Assembly (NCBI GenBank): GCA_023238725.1
Contig: CM041548.1
Location: 14,467,752 to 14,531,751, forward strand
DNA: 64,000 nt
Direction: 5' to 3'
Source of the DNA: Scortum barcoo
Taxonomy: Eukaryota > Chordata > Actinopteri > Centrarchiformes > Terapontidae
Shown: positions 27,101 through 39,761 of the stretch, one piece after another
How the letters are laid out: each line of letters opens with the position of its first letter
Position numbering within the stretch: position 1 is the first letter of the stretch
The notes under the pieces: generated by a model
What the model saw: only the letters and a program-made list of their open reading frames with translations
Told to the model about the DNA's origin: nothing
The model's database searches: none
Translations under genes and position numbers: made by a program

Positions 27101-28281
27101 GGAGAACCACAAGGACTACAACCAAGTAGTCCTGGACGTCAGGAGGTCCATGAAGCGGTTCCCTAAAGGTGTGTGTGTGTGTGTGTGTGTTTTTATCTCT
27201 AAAGATAGCAGCACAGCTCACAGTGCCATTTATCAAACTGTACTGTCGTACTTGCAGCAACACGCAGATATCTTGCGAGGCTTAATAATTAATGAACTGA
27301 GTAAAAGCTGCACCAGGAAGCTTCTTATGTCACAAGATGCCTGTGTTGTCAGGCAAAATCACTAAGTATGGAGAGCAAAAGAGAACAGCCTGTGAGGCTG
27401 TCAGTTCAATCCCAGTTAATTTTGGTGGTGACTGTATAAACCGTTTTAGCAGGAGGAAACAACAAAGGAAAGATTTTTGGAAAAACAAACAGCAGGGAAC
27501 GACGCAAAGCTGGACCCACATCATTAGATCCTTATACTGATCTGCTCCACAAATATAGAATTTGAGGTTGTCTTGCTGTTAAAAAATGCCAGTTTATGTT
27601 TCAAGCACATGCTTTTTAAAGAAATGATTTTCCTGCCACACAGAATACAGTTAAAATAGTTAGAACATGATTAGGATAATAGTGTACTGGCTTAGTTATA
27701 TTAAGTTCCTGACCATGTCCCAGTGGCTGCCGAGGCCTTTATCAGCATCTCTGAGAAAGCCAGCTGCTCTCTGTGTTTAACACGATTGTCTGTGGCTAAA
27801 CGTGCTGATCCTTGGCTCTCCCTCAGGCATGCCAGCCACAGAGAGAGCCGTGCTTCAGGAGCAGCTGATCGACATCATACTGGAGGTTTTGAAACACAAC
27901 CCTCAGCTCCATTACTACCAAGGCTACCACGATGTGGCCGTCTCCCTGCTGCTGGTAGTTGGGGAGCGGATGGCCATCGCTATGCTGGACACACTGTCCA
28001 ATTACCATCTCAGGTTATATATTTTCTTCCAATAAATCAATTTTTTAGCCACTTTAATCAACTTAAACTTACAACTTAAGTTTTCCTTGTTTAAAATTTT
28101 AACTAGCAGTAATACTAGAACTTATACTAGAACTTAATAGAACTTCTGTCTATTCTCTCTGTAGGGATTTCATGGACCCTACCATGGACAGCACTAAACA
28201 CATTTTAAACTACCTGATGCCTATATTGGAACAAGTCGATATGGAACTACATGACTTCATGATGATCAGGTTTACACACAT

Positions 28282-28313
<32 letters not shown>

Positions 28314-31300
28314 ACACAGTTTTATGATGTGCTGTTGTTGCAGCTCAAAGAATGCTAGCGCTTACTTATGTTTCTTTTCTTTAAAAAAATCCCTAAGCTA
28401 AGCCCTGTTGCAATGAACACACTTCTAGCTGTTTGCTGTAGAGGAATGCACTTCCAATTTTTTATGCTGCTTTTTTTCTTTTCAAATTTGAATGCATTTA
28501 TTGCAATTCACTTAGAAGATAATGCAATGTGAATATTAACCACTAGAGGGCATCAAAGTGTTGGTAGTCACCTGTGAGCTTCACACTAAGACAAAGAGTC
28601 AAGTGTTTTTGTTTGTGAATTGAAAAGCATCAGTAGTGGTCTCATTGGGGGGTTTTCGTGTCAGATGGTCCAACAGCTGGTTCAGAGGCTTTTCTGTCCC
28701 ACCAAGGTGTGCACCACATTTACCTTTATTTGCAAGGCGTAATTAGCCAAAAAATGATTCATGATCTTTTTGCAGTTTATTGAAACAACAACAATAAAGC
28801 ATTTTAAGATACAACCTGCTACTATATGTTAATGTTGGGGTGTTAGAGAGGTCTGGGATTTGTCCTCAAAAGTATTGTAATGTGTGTGTGTGTGTGTGTG
28901 TACAGCTGTGTCTACTGTACCTTTGCTGCCTTGTTCCCTGTGCATAATTGATGGTGTGTTGGAAACCTCCATATTTGCAAATTACCCCGTCTACTCGCAT
29001 CCAAGTTCACAGAAACACCAAAAGAAAAAAAAAGAAAAAAAAAACAGACATTGCACTCGCAGAAAAACGGCAGGATAAACAACAACCCACTTCAAAGTTT
29101 AGAACACGCTTTTATTGTGAGCACTTCCACTTCCCCTTACCTGGCTTCTTATCTCTGCTTCTCTTCTTCTTTCCCCTCTCCTCCTGCTCCTGCTTCTGTT
29201 TTTGTTCCTTTATTTTCACTTTTTCCCCACTTTATTTGATCTCTTTTATGTTCTTCTCATCACACATGCTCCCTGCCCTTTGCTGTCTCTCTTTACCCCC
29301 ACCCTCGTCCCCCTGTCCATCACTTCCGCCGACTTTCTTTTCACTTGTCACCTCCTCCCTCTTGCACTCATCCTTCTTCCTTCCTGAATGTTCCTAGCCA
29401 GTATTTATCAACAGCCTCTAAGAGTATCCAATTTATGTGAAACTGTCAGAAATAACTGTATATTTATGTCAGCACACAACAAAGAATGACAGAGGAGAGC
29501 ATAGGAGCATTATAAACAGTATGTGAAGGTAAAGAACATGTATTTTCCTTTGGAAATTCACAGTACCTTTGCTTTAGAAATGGGTATGACGTCTTCTCTG
29601 ACTCTAGAGGAGCTTTGTCAAGTCTGAGAAAATGACCCCTCGTGGTGTCATTAGGGTTATCTCAAGTGGTGCATGGAGAATTTGTAAAGGAAAACCTGTT
29701 GCAAACCTTTTTAAAGACAGGTTTGAAAGTGAAACATAAGACCTTATTAGGGAGGGTGTAACTAAATCACACTACAAAGATGCATTTTGATCCAGCATAC
29801 AGGGATGTAAGGTCAGGGTATCTCAGCCTCTGCCTTGACCATTATTTTTAAGTATTTTCCTTTTTCTTCAGTTTATGTTAATTTCTTTTTTGCTTGGTAA
29901 TTAGACTTGCTCTCTGGAATGAATTGTGATGTGATGATCTTTGCAACATGATTTTCATACTAAACTAAAACAAACTGAGACCACTCGCTGAGAGAGAGAA
30001 ACAGTATACTCAAATATTTTCATGCTGCTTCTATGAGAAACTTAATTTGTGATTTTAAAATTGGTGTTGACTGTTTCATCATTAATCTGTAACTTAATGC
30101 TGTTTATCTTTGCTAGGACACTCTTGAGAAAGACATAGTTACCGTAAGCTAGGCTTTCCTGTTTAAGTAAAGTTAAGGATAAATTAAATTTTTAGTGGCC
30201 TGTGTTTTCTTTTGTTTGTTTACGTTCATATCTCTTTATATATCTGCCCTTTCTGTCAGATCGGAGGTGGGCACCATCTTCGCTCTGTCTTGGCTCATCA
30301 CATGGTACGGCCACGTGCTGTCCGAGTTCAGACACACCCTCCGACTCTACGACTTCTTCCTGGCTTCTCACCCACTGATGCCCATCTACCTCGCCGCCAC
30401 GGTAAGACGGCCTAGAAGCCAACAGGAAATGAACACGAGGCAGTGACTTTGTTTTGTCGGTAATCCAGGATGCTCACACACAGTACATGCAGCCACACCA
30501 ACACACACAAACACACTGATGCACTCTTGCACACAGTGATGCAGAGTACTGTGAAGTCATTGGACTAGTTAATTAGATAGCTCCTAATGAACAGATGAAA
30601 GAGAGTGAAAGAGTGGTACAGAGAAAAGGAGGGACAGAGAGAGAGATAAAAGGGGAAAGGAAGAGGAATACGGAATGACAAGGAGACCTGGCTGATGTTC
30701 GACTGAGAGAGAAGCGGATTACAAAGGAAATTTTTTCACGTCTGTGACTTTTTTTCCAACTTGTTCCTCTTTGATACTTGTTCTTCACACCAGCTGTGTT
30801 GGCTGAAATTTTTTACTGCTGGAACATGTATGTGTGTTTGTGGAAATAATTTTGATTTTGTGTGTACATGCATGTTTATTTGAGCGTGAAGAGGCCTTTT
30901 TTAACTGAAGGGGTTTGTGCATATTGATTAGTGTGTACGGTTGTGGACTTTTTGCTCATTTGCGTGTATGTGTGTGTGTGTAGGGGCTGGGCATGGGGGA
31001 GACTTCTGTTTGAAGTGTGTGAAACAACAAAGCAGAATGTAGTTCATGTTTCCTCCAAGGCTGAATACAGCGCACAGCATGGGGGAGTTAACTCCTCATC
31101 TGCCTGTTCCACTGTAAAGCACTCACTCTGCCTCAGCAGTATCGCCGGAACTACAGTATTCATCATTATTATTGTACATTTTGTAGAATCTATTTCAGAT
31201 TTGCTCCCAGGTTAACACAGTGTACAGATTCAGGGTTACAACTTTTGACCCCTCCTCTCCTCCTCAGATCGTGTTGCACAGAGAGAAGGAGGTGAAGCAG

Positions 31301-34300
31301 ACCGAGTGCGACATGGCCATGGTCCACCACCTCCTCTCCCGCATCCCCCAGGACCTTCCATATGAACATCTAATCAGTCAGGCCCAGGACCTGTTTGACC
31401 AGTACCCTCCATCTCTATTGGCCAAACGAGCGGCACTGCAGTCTCGCAAGAGGTAAGGGGACTACAACAGAAACTACAAATGGTCAGTGATAATTTTAAT
31501 ACTATTATATAAACACATCAGAGATTAGTGCTTAAGTATAAGTATACGTATTGACGTTTAATGAAGATGAGAATATAATTTAAATGTAAACATAAATGTC
31601 ATATATGTCCACATTAACGAAAGGTGTGATGCAGGGTCGTGCTTCAGTTGTAATCATAATTCTGAAAGTGTTGGAGTGCCTTTTTTTCTAGGTCTAAGGG
31701 CAGGATTTTTAAAGCCCACTGTCTCTATAGTTATTAGTTAAAATTTACTTGTTGCATTCTGAGAGAGGCAAAAAAAAAAAATCATTTTACATTAATTTTT
31801 ACTCAAACTGTTATGCATCTAAAGCAGCAAATAATTATATTTGTATATCATATTTGTATATGTATGATTTTGTATATGATATTATGATATTTTTATTGCC
31901 AGTTCTTCAGTAAATGATTTTTGATCAATCGAGTCTACAGAATGTCACAAAATTGCAAAAAAAAATGCCCATCACAACTTCATGTATGTAATTTTTAAAT
32001 TACGACCAAAGCAAATGTTCTTTAAGAAGCTTAAACTGTGAGCAAAAGCTTTGCTTAAAAAATCAAAATAGTGTTGTGTAACATCACTTTTTTGTGCTCA
32101 ATATTATTATCATATGCACATGTCTCAATTTTACCAAATACAAATTTTGTGTTTATTGACTGGAGGTGGTGTGATTTAATACCCTCAGTAACCAACAGGG
32201 GATGCTCTAAAAACACATCCAGACCGTGTGTGGCACTGCCGACACACACGGCACATTTAGTGTGTGTGTGTGTGTGTAACTGTGCATGTGACGATTTTTC
32301 CACATTTTTCTAATACTTCTATAACTGAGGAGGAAACATCAGACACACTACACTTTCTCTCCCTGTATACAAAGTCTGTCCATCAGTCTCCTTCTCTTTG
32401 TCCTTCGCTGCATTGATTGACTGATACTGAACCAAACTCATGTCCCATAATGCATTACTCCCATAGCTTCCTGTATGCAGGAGCTACTGAGTTAGCAGAT
32501 TTCTCAAACTGTCCCTCACTTGTCTTTATCCATCAGTTTATCCATCAATCCATCTCTTCAAATCACTCCAGCTGTACATGTCTCACTGTAGACCTGACTC
32601 TGTTCTCCGTCATCGACTAACTCTCCCCTCCTCCTTTTTCATCCGTCTGTCCTCCAGTCTGACCATCAGCACCTTCCAGGCGTTTCAGCTCTCCACCCTC
32701 CACCAGAGGCCTGACTCTGTTCTTCAACGCCTCACTAAGGGCCAGAGCTCCACCACCTCCAGACACGGTAAAAATAGTAACTATAATCTTATTACTGACT
32801 CCGAAAAAGCAGCACAGGCATGCGTGAATTCTTTTTGGAGACTCTTTGAAGTTTTGGGGAAACACGAGTATCGACTGTGTGATTGTAAGAACAAACACTT
32901 CAGCCTGACCGTCAAAACCGTTTGATGGATCCGCAGAACACAATTCTTCAGAACAAGGCAACCGTAAACATGTCATCCCCCACAAACACTGGTCCCCTTT
33001 GGACCAATCAATAACAAGTAAAGAAATGATGTAGTACCCCCATCAGACCAATCAAAGGCATATTTAAACATGCCAGAACAGAACAAAGAGATGCGTTATT
33101 CCCGTCGGTTTCATGAAAATCTGATCAGCGGCGTCTGACATATTATCTGTGATGTACAGGCAATCAAAAATATGCTGTAAATTTCCCCCTGGGCCAAAAA
33201 GTGTAATATTAAAATTGATGCTCATCATCCCTATCCCTACAGTTTCATCCAAATTTAATTTGCAGCATCTAAGATGAAGTAGCATAACAGACGCAAAGAG
33301 GACCGATCTATAGCGCACCGTGATTTCATTGTGGGAGAAAGTGATTGGTCGTCAGTAACCTCGAATCTCTACATGTTAATTAAGTGATAAATATTGGCTG
33401 ACGAGTGGGCTTAAAAGTTATAATCCTTCAAGATTTTTATTATATCAAACCTAATTTCTGGAACTATTAATGAGCTGCATTTGTCAGCAAAAGCCATTTA
33501 ATGTCTTCTGTAACTCCCTCTCGTTATACTGTTGTAGTTTTAATTCAGTTATTACAAACTTCTCTCATGGATGAAGGATTTGGCTGAAATCTCAAGAAAA
33601 CCAAGTCATTGATGAATGCTTTTCACGTATTATTAAAGATAACTTCAGTGTTATTGTGTCATATAACAATATAGACTTACCATTATAGTCTTCTTTATTC
33701 TATTTTATTAAAGAGCAACGGAACAGCAGCAGAAAATCTTTGGCGTCTAGCAGTTTAACCTTTCACCTTGCTGCAGTGATGTAGAGTGTCAATACACTGT
33801 GACAACACTGTTGAGTATTTTACTCTTCCAACATGGCACACAGTCTCAACACAACATCAGTCATGTTAAGTGTGGTCAGAGGTGCAAATCACTTGAATCT
33901 TTCAACCTCAGACTGCTCTTTAAAGCAACATGACCTGGTGAATTCTCAGAATCCATGGTTTGTTTTGCAGGCTATAAACAAATATGCAAGCTCTTCTTCT
34001 GATGCTTTTTTGCATACATCATTTCAATCGATGTACCTCATAAACTGGCAGCTGCTAAAATAAACGTGAGATGAAAGTATTTACAACTATTTGTGCCTCT
34101 TGTTAATTTAAGTCAGCTCTCTTAGGAGAGATTTATTTATTGCTTTTGCTCCCTCCTTGTCTCCACTCCTAGTGTTCTGACATCCCTTGACCCCTTTTTT
34201 GTTTTCAGTAATAAAATGCAGCTTGATCCTCCTTTGGTTCAGCTTCCAGCATTTTGAATCCTCTTGACCCTTCCGTGTATCCGCTCCTCACACTCTGACC

Positions 34301-34507
34301 CTTCCTCCTTGTTCTGTGCTCGTATCCTCCCGACACTCAGGCCTGGAAGCAGCTTTGCCTCCGGACCGAGGCCGGCTGTGGGGGAAGGGGAACAAGATGG
34401 TGAAGATGGCGGTGTGGGGGCTGTCCGCTACTCTCGGGGCAGCCGTGTTCGCTGTGGCTCAGACGGCTATGGACTGGGGACCCGAGGTGTTACTACAACT
34501 GTTCTGA
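24157..34507 (+). CDS. tbc1d20: TBC1 domain family member 20, ER Rab GTPase-activating protein, complete, 10 exons
   Basis: Coding exons are 24157-24220, 26144-26198, 26859-26989, 27088-27168, 27827-28013, 28165-28269, 30260-30401, 31268-31452, 32658-32767 and 34341-34507, total 1227 nt or 408 residues, all GT-AG and in frame. The start is the first ATG after an in-frame TAG at 24136. TBC1D20 stimulates GTP hydrolysis by Rab1 and Rab18 at the ER and affects ER-Golgi traffic, lipid droplets and autophagosome maturation. The TBC domain spans roughly residues 55-300. The arginine finger is R103 in VVLDVRRSMKRF and the glutamine finger is Q142 in HYYQGYHD, equivalent to human R105 and Q144. Also conserved are RDFMDPTMD and TIFALSWLITWYGHVLS. 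The C-terminus has a hydrophobic anchor within AVWGLSATLGAAVFAVAQTA, ending LLQLF. The human protein is about the same size (403). The exon 4 donor lies at the start of a GT microsatellite. Confidence 0.96.
24584..25119. mobile_element. Non-autonomous teleost repeat with AGTGG ends, copy 1 (tbc1d20 intron 1)
   Basis: The segment begins AGTGGAGGAGTGTATCTAAG and ends TCCACCACT, which are short inverted ends. Inside are phrases typical of a very common teleost repeat, such as 'TTTTACTCCACTGCATTTG' and 'AAACTAGCTGTCTGTATAAA', followed by 'CAGTAAAATGCTGCTCACAC'. Another, partial copy occurs at about 63340-63600 in the same orientation. It has no coding capacity, and recognition is from memory. Confidence 0.65.
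25255..25607. mobile_element. Tc1/mariner-like miniature element (tbc1d20 intron 1)
   Basis: The left end ACACTCAGTGGCTAATTT and the right end AAAGTGGCCACTGAGTGT are near-perfect inverted repeats. These are the terminal sequences of a widespread fish Tc1/mariner-type family. The 350-bp interior carries no transposase, so this is a non-autonomous derivative. Confidence 0.7.
27169..27191 (+). repeat. (GT)11 microsatellite starting at the tbc1d20 exon 4 donor
   Basis: The run of GT dinucleotides begins at the first two intron bases after exon 4 (CCTAAAG|GTGTGT). The splice donor is therefore the first unit of a microsatellite, with further GT dinucleotides every two bases. Confidence 0.9.
28276..28304. 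repeat. (CA)n microsatellite in tbc1d20 intron 6
   Basis: A run of CA dinucleotides begins a few bases after the donor of tbc1d20 exon 6. Confidence 0.85.
28540..28552 (+). promoter_or_regulatory. CTCF core motif in tbc1d20 intron 6
   Basis: CCACTAGAGGGCA fits the CTCF core CCASYAGRKGGCR at every position on the plus strand. It points away from the minus-strand match at 14847-14859. The same word also ends some old repeats, so occupancy must be tested. Confidence 0.4.
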
Positions 34508-34594
34508 TGTGGCGGTGGGGATTCAGACTGTTGGGCGCGCACACACTAACACACGGTGACAGCAGACACAAATCTGCTCCTCAGATGGATTAAC

Positions 34595-34600
34595 AATAAA
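34595..34600 (+). promoter_or_regulatory. Likely tbc1d20 polyadenylation signal
   Basis: AATAAA occurs 88 bp after the tbc1d20 stop codon. It is the first canonical hexamer after the stop and implies a very short 3' UTR, although later signals could also be used. Confidence 0.5.
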
Positions 34601-34939
34601 CGAACAAACACACAAACACAGACAAAGTTGTGGAAGACTTGGAGCCTCTTGTTGAAGTCTCTGCTGCTCAGAGGAATCGTAGGAGGAGAAGGAGGTCAGT
34701 TATCTTGGTGCCAAACAGGTTGTTGCTACTCAACCACAGTGAACATAACCACAAGCCTTTAGCCTCAGGATGTGTGTGCACGTGTGTGTGAGAAGTGTAT
34801 GTGTCCATCTGAGCAAATGTCCCAGACCTCATAATACATGTGAGCATGGATAAGTGATCGGACCTGCCATTGTTTGCATGATTTTTTCAAAATGACAATT
34901 AGACCAGAGCCGCTGTGCGAAGTGCTGAAAAATTATTTT

Positions 34940-35090
34940 AAAAAACAACCACAAAGACACAAAACGATCACAAAGACCATTCTGTATGCTGTGCAGGTTG
35001 TATACCTCCTTTAGGCTAATTGTAATTTGTGATATTGCGCTATAAATAAAAAGCACTACAAAATAGACACAAAACAACTACAAAAGACTG
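34940..35090. repeat. Diverged ACAAAGAC minisatellite split by a LINE-tail fragment
   Basis: Units resembling ACACAAAACGATCACAAAGA flank both sides (34945-34976 and 35053-35090) of a segment that ends TTTGTGATATTGCGCTATAA, followed by ATAAAA. That ending looks like the 3' tail shared by many fish LINE copies. A related tail occurs at 43265-43365. Confidence 0.5.
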
Positions 35091-37149
35091 AGTCGTTTGC
35101 AGTTCTTTTGTGTCTCTTTCAGTCTGTCCGTCTTGCTCCTATGTAAGAGGGGTGGGGGTTTACATGATTCTGCCCAGGGTCCCAATGGCTCATAATTCAT
35201 CTGTGCATGTGAAACTCTTTCACATCTCGCCTTTTCAGGCTGTTGCTCACACGTCACCATTAGCGCAACATTTTACACGTGCGTTTCCTGTCAGCTGATT
35301 ATTTTGCTGATAGCTTGTTTTTTCGCCTGTCATGCTTGTTTCACTGCATTTCTGTTGATGGTGCTTTTAATGCGCTTGTTGGATCAGCAGCCATATCTGA
35401 GAGCCAAGAGTGCCCGTAGCCAGCACGATGACACATGAATACAAATTATTAACGAGCGGTGTTTTACGCTGAAAGCTTCCAGTTATGAGCAAAGTAGGAG
35501 AACGGGAGAGAAATGGGGAGAGATGGAGGGAGGGATTTTGCCTGTGAGCCACTGATATTAATTGCTTTACTCCAGGTGTTAGCGAGTTACACTTGCAGTT
35601 GAGTTTGGCACAAAACGGGCTGTTGCTTCCCCAAAACATACATCACATTACACACAGTTAGCATGCAGCACTTGGTTTAAGCAGTGGGTCCTTTGCAGAT
35701 GCATTTTGCAGGAGGTGTTGAAATCCATATTTTTTTTAATACGTAATTTTTATATTCTCTGTAGCAGTTTTCTTGTTGTTGTGGCCCACCACTGCTGAAT
35801 GAATATGGGGAAGACACCAGTACTTTTACATTCTTAAAATATTTAGTAGGTTTGCGCCAACATCCACCCTGAACAGCCGTCAACAGAACTACAGTACTTG
35901 TACTCAGTTCTTCTTCAGCATCATATTTCTCTTCATTTTATACTGTAAGAAATAAGATTTTAAGGCTACAATTGCAGTGATTATTTTAACATAATGGATG
36001 AAATTGTTTTTATTTTAAACTTCAAGAACTACCTGCATCTGCTCAAAAGGCAGCACACATACTGTATGATATCGCTGGATGAAAGTCTTACTCTGACCAT
36101 AAAGATAATCACAGAGTTTCATACCTGATAAATGAATATTAATATTACAAGCTGTTTCCACCTGAGATACATACATATGCACAGAACACGGGGAGTTTCT
36201 CCAAACAACGATGCCTGCTCTGGTTGTTGAGTTATGTTCTGAAACATTTATCAGGTTTTACTAGCAGGTAGCTGAGCTGCTGCATCTGTTAACTTCACTG
36301 GAGTCACAACACTCTCGAATGTGTCTTTGCATAGCCTGACAGGATGTTTACCCCGTTGATTTTAGTTTCCTTGTAGCACATGATTTCAACTGGCTCATGC
36401 ATTGTTATGTACTAAATTTCAGTATTAAATGTGCTGTATGAACCTAGAGGTTTCCAGAATGTCAAATATTTGAGCCCTGGGGCGACCTGAAAAGCATTAC
36501 AGAGCTGAGTAATTAACAAACAAATGAATCAATCCATCACTCAGAAAATGCTAATTGTTGTGATTTTATTTGATAATAATTTTATTAGATGGTCAAGAAA
36601 ATCGATTACTGGCCTGTAACTCAGGTAGTTGGTTGGTCTGCAAGCCAGACATCTATTCAGTGAGTAACCCGCGTTGGTTGTTTTAATAACCACTGCATGT
36701 TTTCAGTCCATACATCATGTAAACACATGTGTGTGTCCATTCAATTACATGAGATTATGTTTGTGAGTGTGTGTGTGTGTGAGAGAGATGGAAGCTTAGC
36801 TTTAATCACAGGTCACTTTATTTCTTTTTTTCCCTCCTTTGGCTTTCTGGGCATCTTCTGGGTTTTATTTATGTCTTTCTCTACATGCTCTACATGCTGC
36901 AATATAAACTGTCAACAGCGTAGTTATTCATTTTAAGAGCAACAATCTGATTGGCTATTTATTTAATGGTTAAACATTTTAATTGGATTGTGTGAATATT
37001 TAAATATTTAAAATGAAAACTTGGAACAGTGTAAGTGATTTTGGTTTGTAATTAAAACTAGTCTGAGGGTTTTTTATCTCTAAAGGAGACGGTTAATTTG
37101 CATATAAAAATCTGTATCAGGTCGGTCATTACGAATCAGACTAGAGGTT

Positions 37150-37380
37150 AATTTGAATTTTTGGGAAATACACTTAATTGCTTTCTTGCTGAGAGATGGG
37201 TTAGAAGACACATAGCACTATCTTGTTTGTTTAATATACATACAGAAATGTAAAAATGATGAGTTGTAGTTTTTTCTTTGTGGAGGTCATGTGTCGGACT
37301 ATTTTTTGGCCGCACTCTCATCTAACTCTCTGCAAGAAAAGCAGAAAGTGTATATCCCATAATGTCAAAGTGTTTCTTCA
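37150..37380. mobile_element. Decayed palindromic (foldback) teleost repeat
   Basis: The left arm TTTTTGGGAAATACACTTAA and the right arm ending AAGTGTATATCCCATAATG are mutually inverted. They carry complementary inner words (TTGCTGAGAGATGGGTTAGA and TCTAACTCTCTGCAAGAAA). The middle contains GTGTCGGACTATTTTTTGGC. I recognise this from memory as a common teleost foldback element with long inverted arms, here much decayed and without coding capacity. Confidence 0.6.
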
Positions 37381-39572
37381 TATGTTTGGTTCATGTACCA
37401 GCTCAGTCCTAAGATTAAAACCATAAATAAATTACTTTGCAAAGGGAACATTTCCTGCCGTACAGTACATGGCTAGCATTGATATGCATCCTGCTCGTAT
37501 CATACAAACAGCTCATTCTGCAGTGAACTCTGTTATCGCTGGCTGTACTTTTAAAGTGATTGTATGTAATTGTGCACCTATGCTGCCTGGATACAGGTGA
37601 TTGATATAAAACAATTTTTAGTCATTTAACAAAGAGACGTTTTTGCATGTAAACTTGCACTTCATTGACTTCCTTAGGCTTAAATATGCAGGGAAAAAAA
37701 AACTTTGACCAGGGTCTGTGATCTTGACAAGAAGATACTGTGCAGTTGTATTATTAGTGCCATGTAGAGACACACGCACACAAACTCAGAGAGTGGTGGT
37801 GGTGCCAGATTATAATGAGGATTTAATTCCTGCCTCTGGCTGTTGGCGTGCTTAAGACACTTTCTCCTTGTCTTCTTTCTTACTCACACATTCACGCTCA
37901 AACACCTACACCAACACCTGCACTGGTCTCAGCCTGGCAGTGGTCTGAGATGAAAAATGATTGAAGCGTCTTACTTGGTTTGAATGAAACAAACCAAGAT
38001 GTGAAAGAAAAAAGATGCTGGAAATGTTGATTGCATGTCTAAAGTTGCTTTTTTTTTAGGTTTAGGGCCAAGTCATGAAAAACACTGTGTAAGATCTTCC
38101 CAAAAAGTAAATAGACAATAGAAGATAAATAATTTCATATGATTTTAGTGCAATGAATTATTAATTAACTCTGTTGATAGTAGTTTCACATTTAATCAAT
38201 GCTTTTTATTGGCATTTTATCAGCTTTTTGTCTCATTATCAAGTCACAAATGCAAAGCTTTTGAGTTTTTTTTTTCACTCCACCTACCATCCATTCTGTT
38301 AAAGCTATGTGCCAAATAAACAGACAAAATCCCATAGATGATTCACTTCAAAAAGTTTCAGTAATTTGACCAAATCTGATCAGTCTGTTGATTATGAAAT
38401 GAGTGATGAATCTTTTGAAATGCATGCATTGCAACAAAAAAATAGATAAAATACTAAGTAAACTGAATGAAACCTTTTAGTTTTGGAATTGATGTTGAGG
38501 TAAATTGACATACTCATCGAGTTTTAATTAAAATGACCAAAAAGCAAAAAGCTCAATTACGTCTGTATATCAGAGTAACTTGGGTTTCATGCCAAATAAT
38601 GAGTTCACTGTGGTGCGAAGAGGAGCCTCAAATTGATTTCCCATTGAGCTTGTGTTGACCACTCTGTCCTCCCCTCAGGTCTGAAAATTCCCCAGAAGAC
38701 TCGATCACACCAAATGCTTTTACAGATAATAATGTAACCTTTTAATTTGTGTGTGTGTGTGATTTTTGTGGGCATTTTAATGCATGTTTCTCATATCATG
38801 GTTACTCAACATTTGGTACAAACTGTATCTTTGAACATATCAGGTTCTTTGCACCTTGTACTTGTATTGTGTATTGACATATGTCTTTGACATAGAAATG
38901 AAGCTGCTTTTGTCTATGAAGTAAAATGGTGAATAAATAATAAAGAAAACACTTCTGGTCATTAAGTCCATTCTTGACTTTGGAAGTAATAGTTTGTAAA
39001 AAAAATGTGTAACTCGTTGGACACCTCTCAGATGATAACTCTTTTGAACTGAACAGACTGCTCAAATCATGGAAAAGCTAGTTAAAAAGTTGCAGATTAT
39101 TTTAGTTTTAATCATGCCAAACCATTCAGGAGAAAGTAAGATCATCCCCGACTTTTTCCTTTTTCGCTTTCATTCTTTAATTAGTGATTTAAGAACAACA
39201 ATATGCCTAATGGAGTTGAAATCGTGCCCAGAGCAGGTACTTGTCAATGCTGAACACGACGGTGGATGTGCCGATCCTTTGTGGTAAGTCCAGTGGGCCA
39301 ATCCCGGCCAGCTGCTGGGGAGAGATGTGCCGAACTAGTCAGGTACAGCGAATTGCAGACGTTCCCAAGAACATAGAAAGAAAAAAATGAATGTTTCACT
39401 CTTTCTTTTTATTTCACTCCCAGCACGCCATTGAATACAAATTTCCATCTGTCCTCTCGGCTCCGGGAGAAATGAGCCTCTAAAAGTTATGGACTCCAGT
39501 AGCCTATATATATTCGTCCTTCCGCCCAACCCTATAGAACGCCATCACACCTTTACACACAGTTATGAATTT

Positions 39573-39761
39573 TAGAGCTGAAACAGTTTAGTTTAATGAC
39601 AGCAAATCAGTTGGCAACCACTTTGATTATCAATTAACCATTCCAGTGGTTCTTTTAAGCAAAAAAAAGCAACTCTGACACCTTAAACAATGCTATTTTC
39701 TGGCATTAATGGGAAAAAGGTTTAATTAAAAAAGTGAAAGTCATGTTTAGTTGCAGCCTTA
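39573..39761. mobile_element. Short TIR element related to the one in cfap20 intron 1
   Basis: It starts TAGAGCTGAAACAGTTTAG and ends TTTAGTTGCAGCCTTA, inverted relative to each other and resembling the ends of the 5196-5490 element. The 189-bp body contains the family's typical GATTATCAATTAACC segment and looks internally deleted. Confidence 0.55.

Noticed and set aside
28948..29397. 149-codon frame in tbc1d20 intron 6
   Set aside because: It is produced by a pyrimidine-rich tract giving Ser/Phe/Leu/Pro runs, inside an intron of a well-supported gene.
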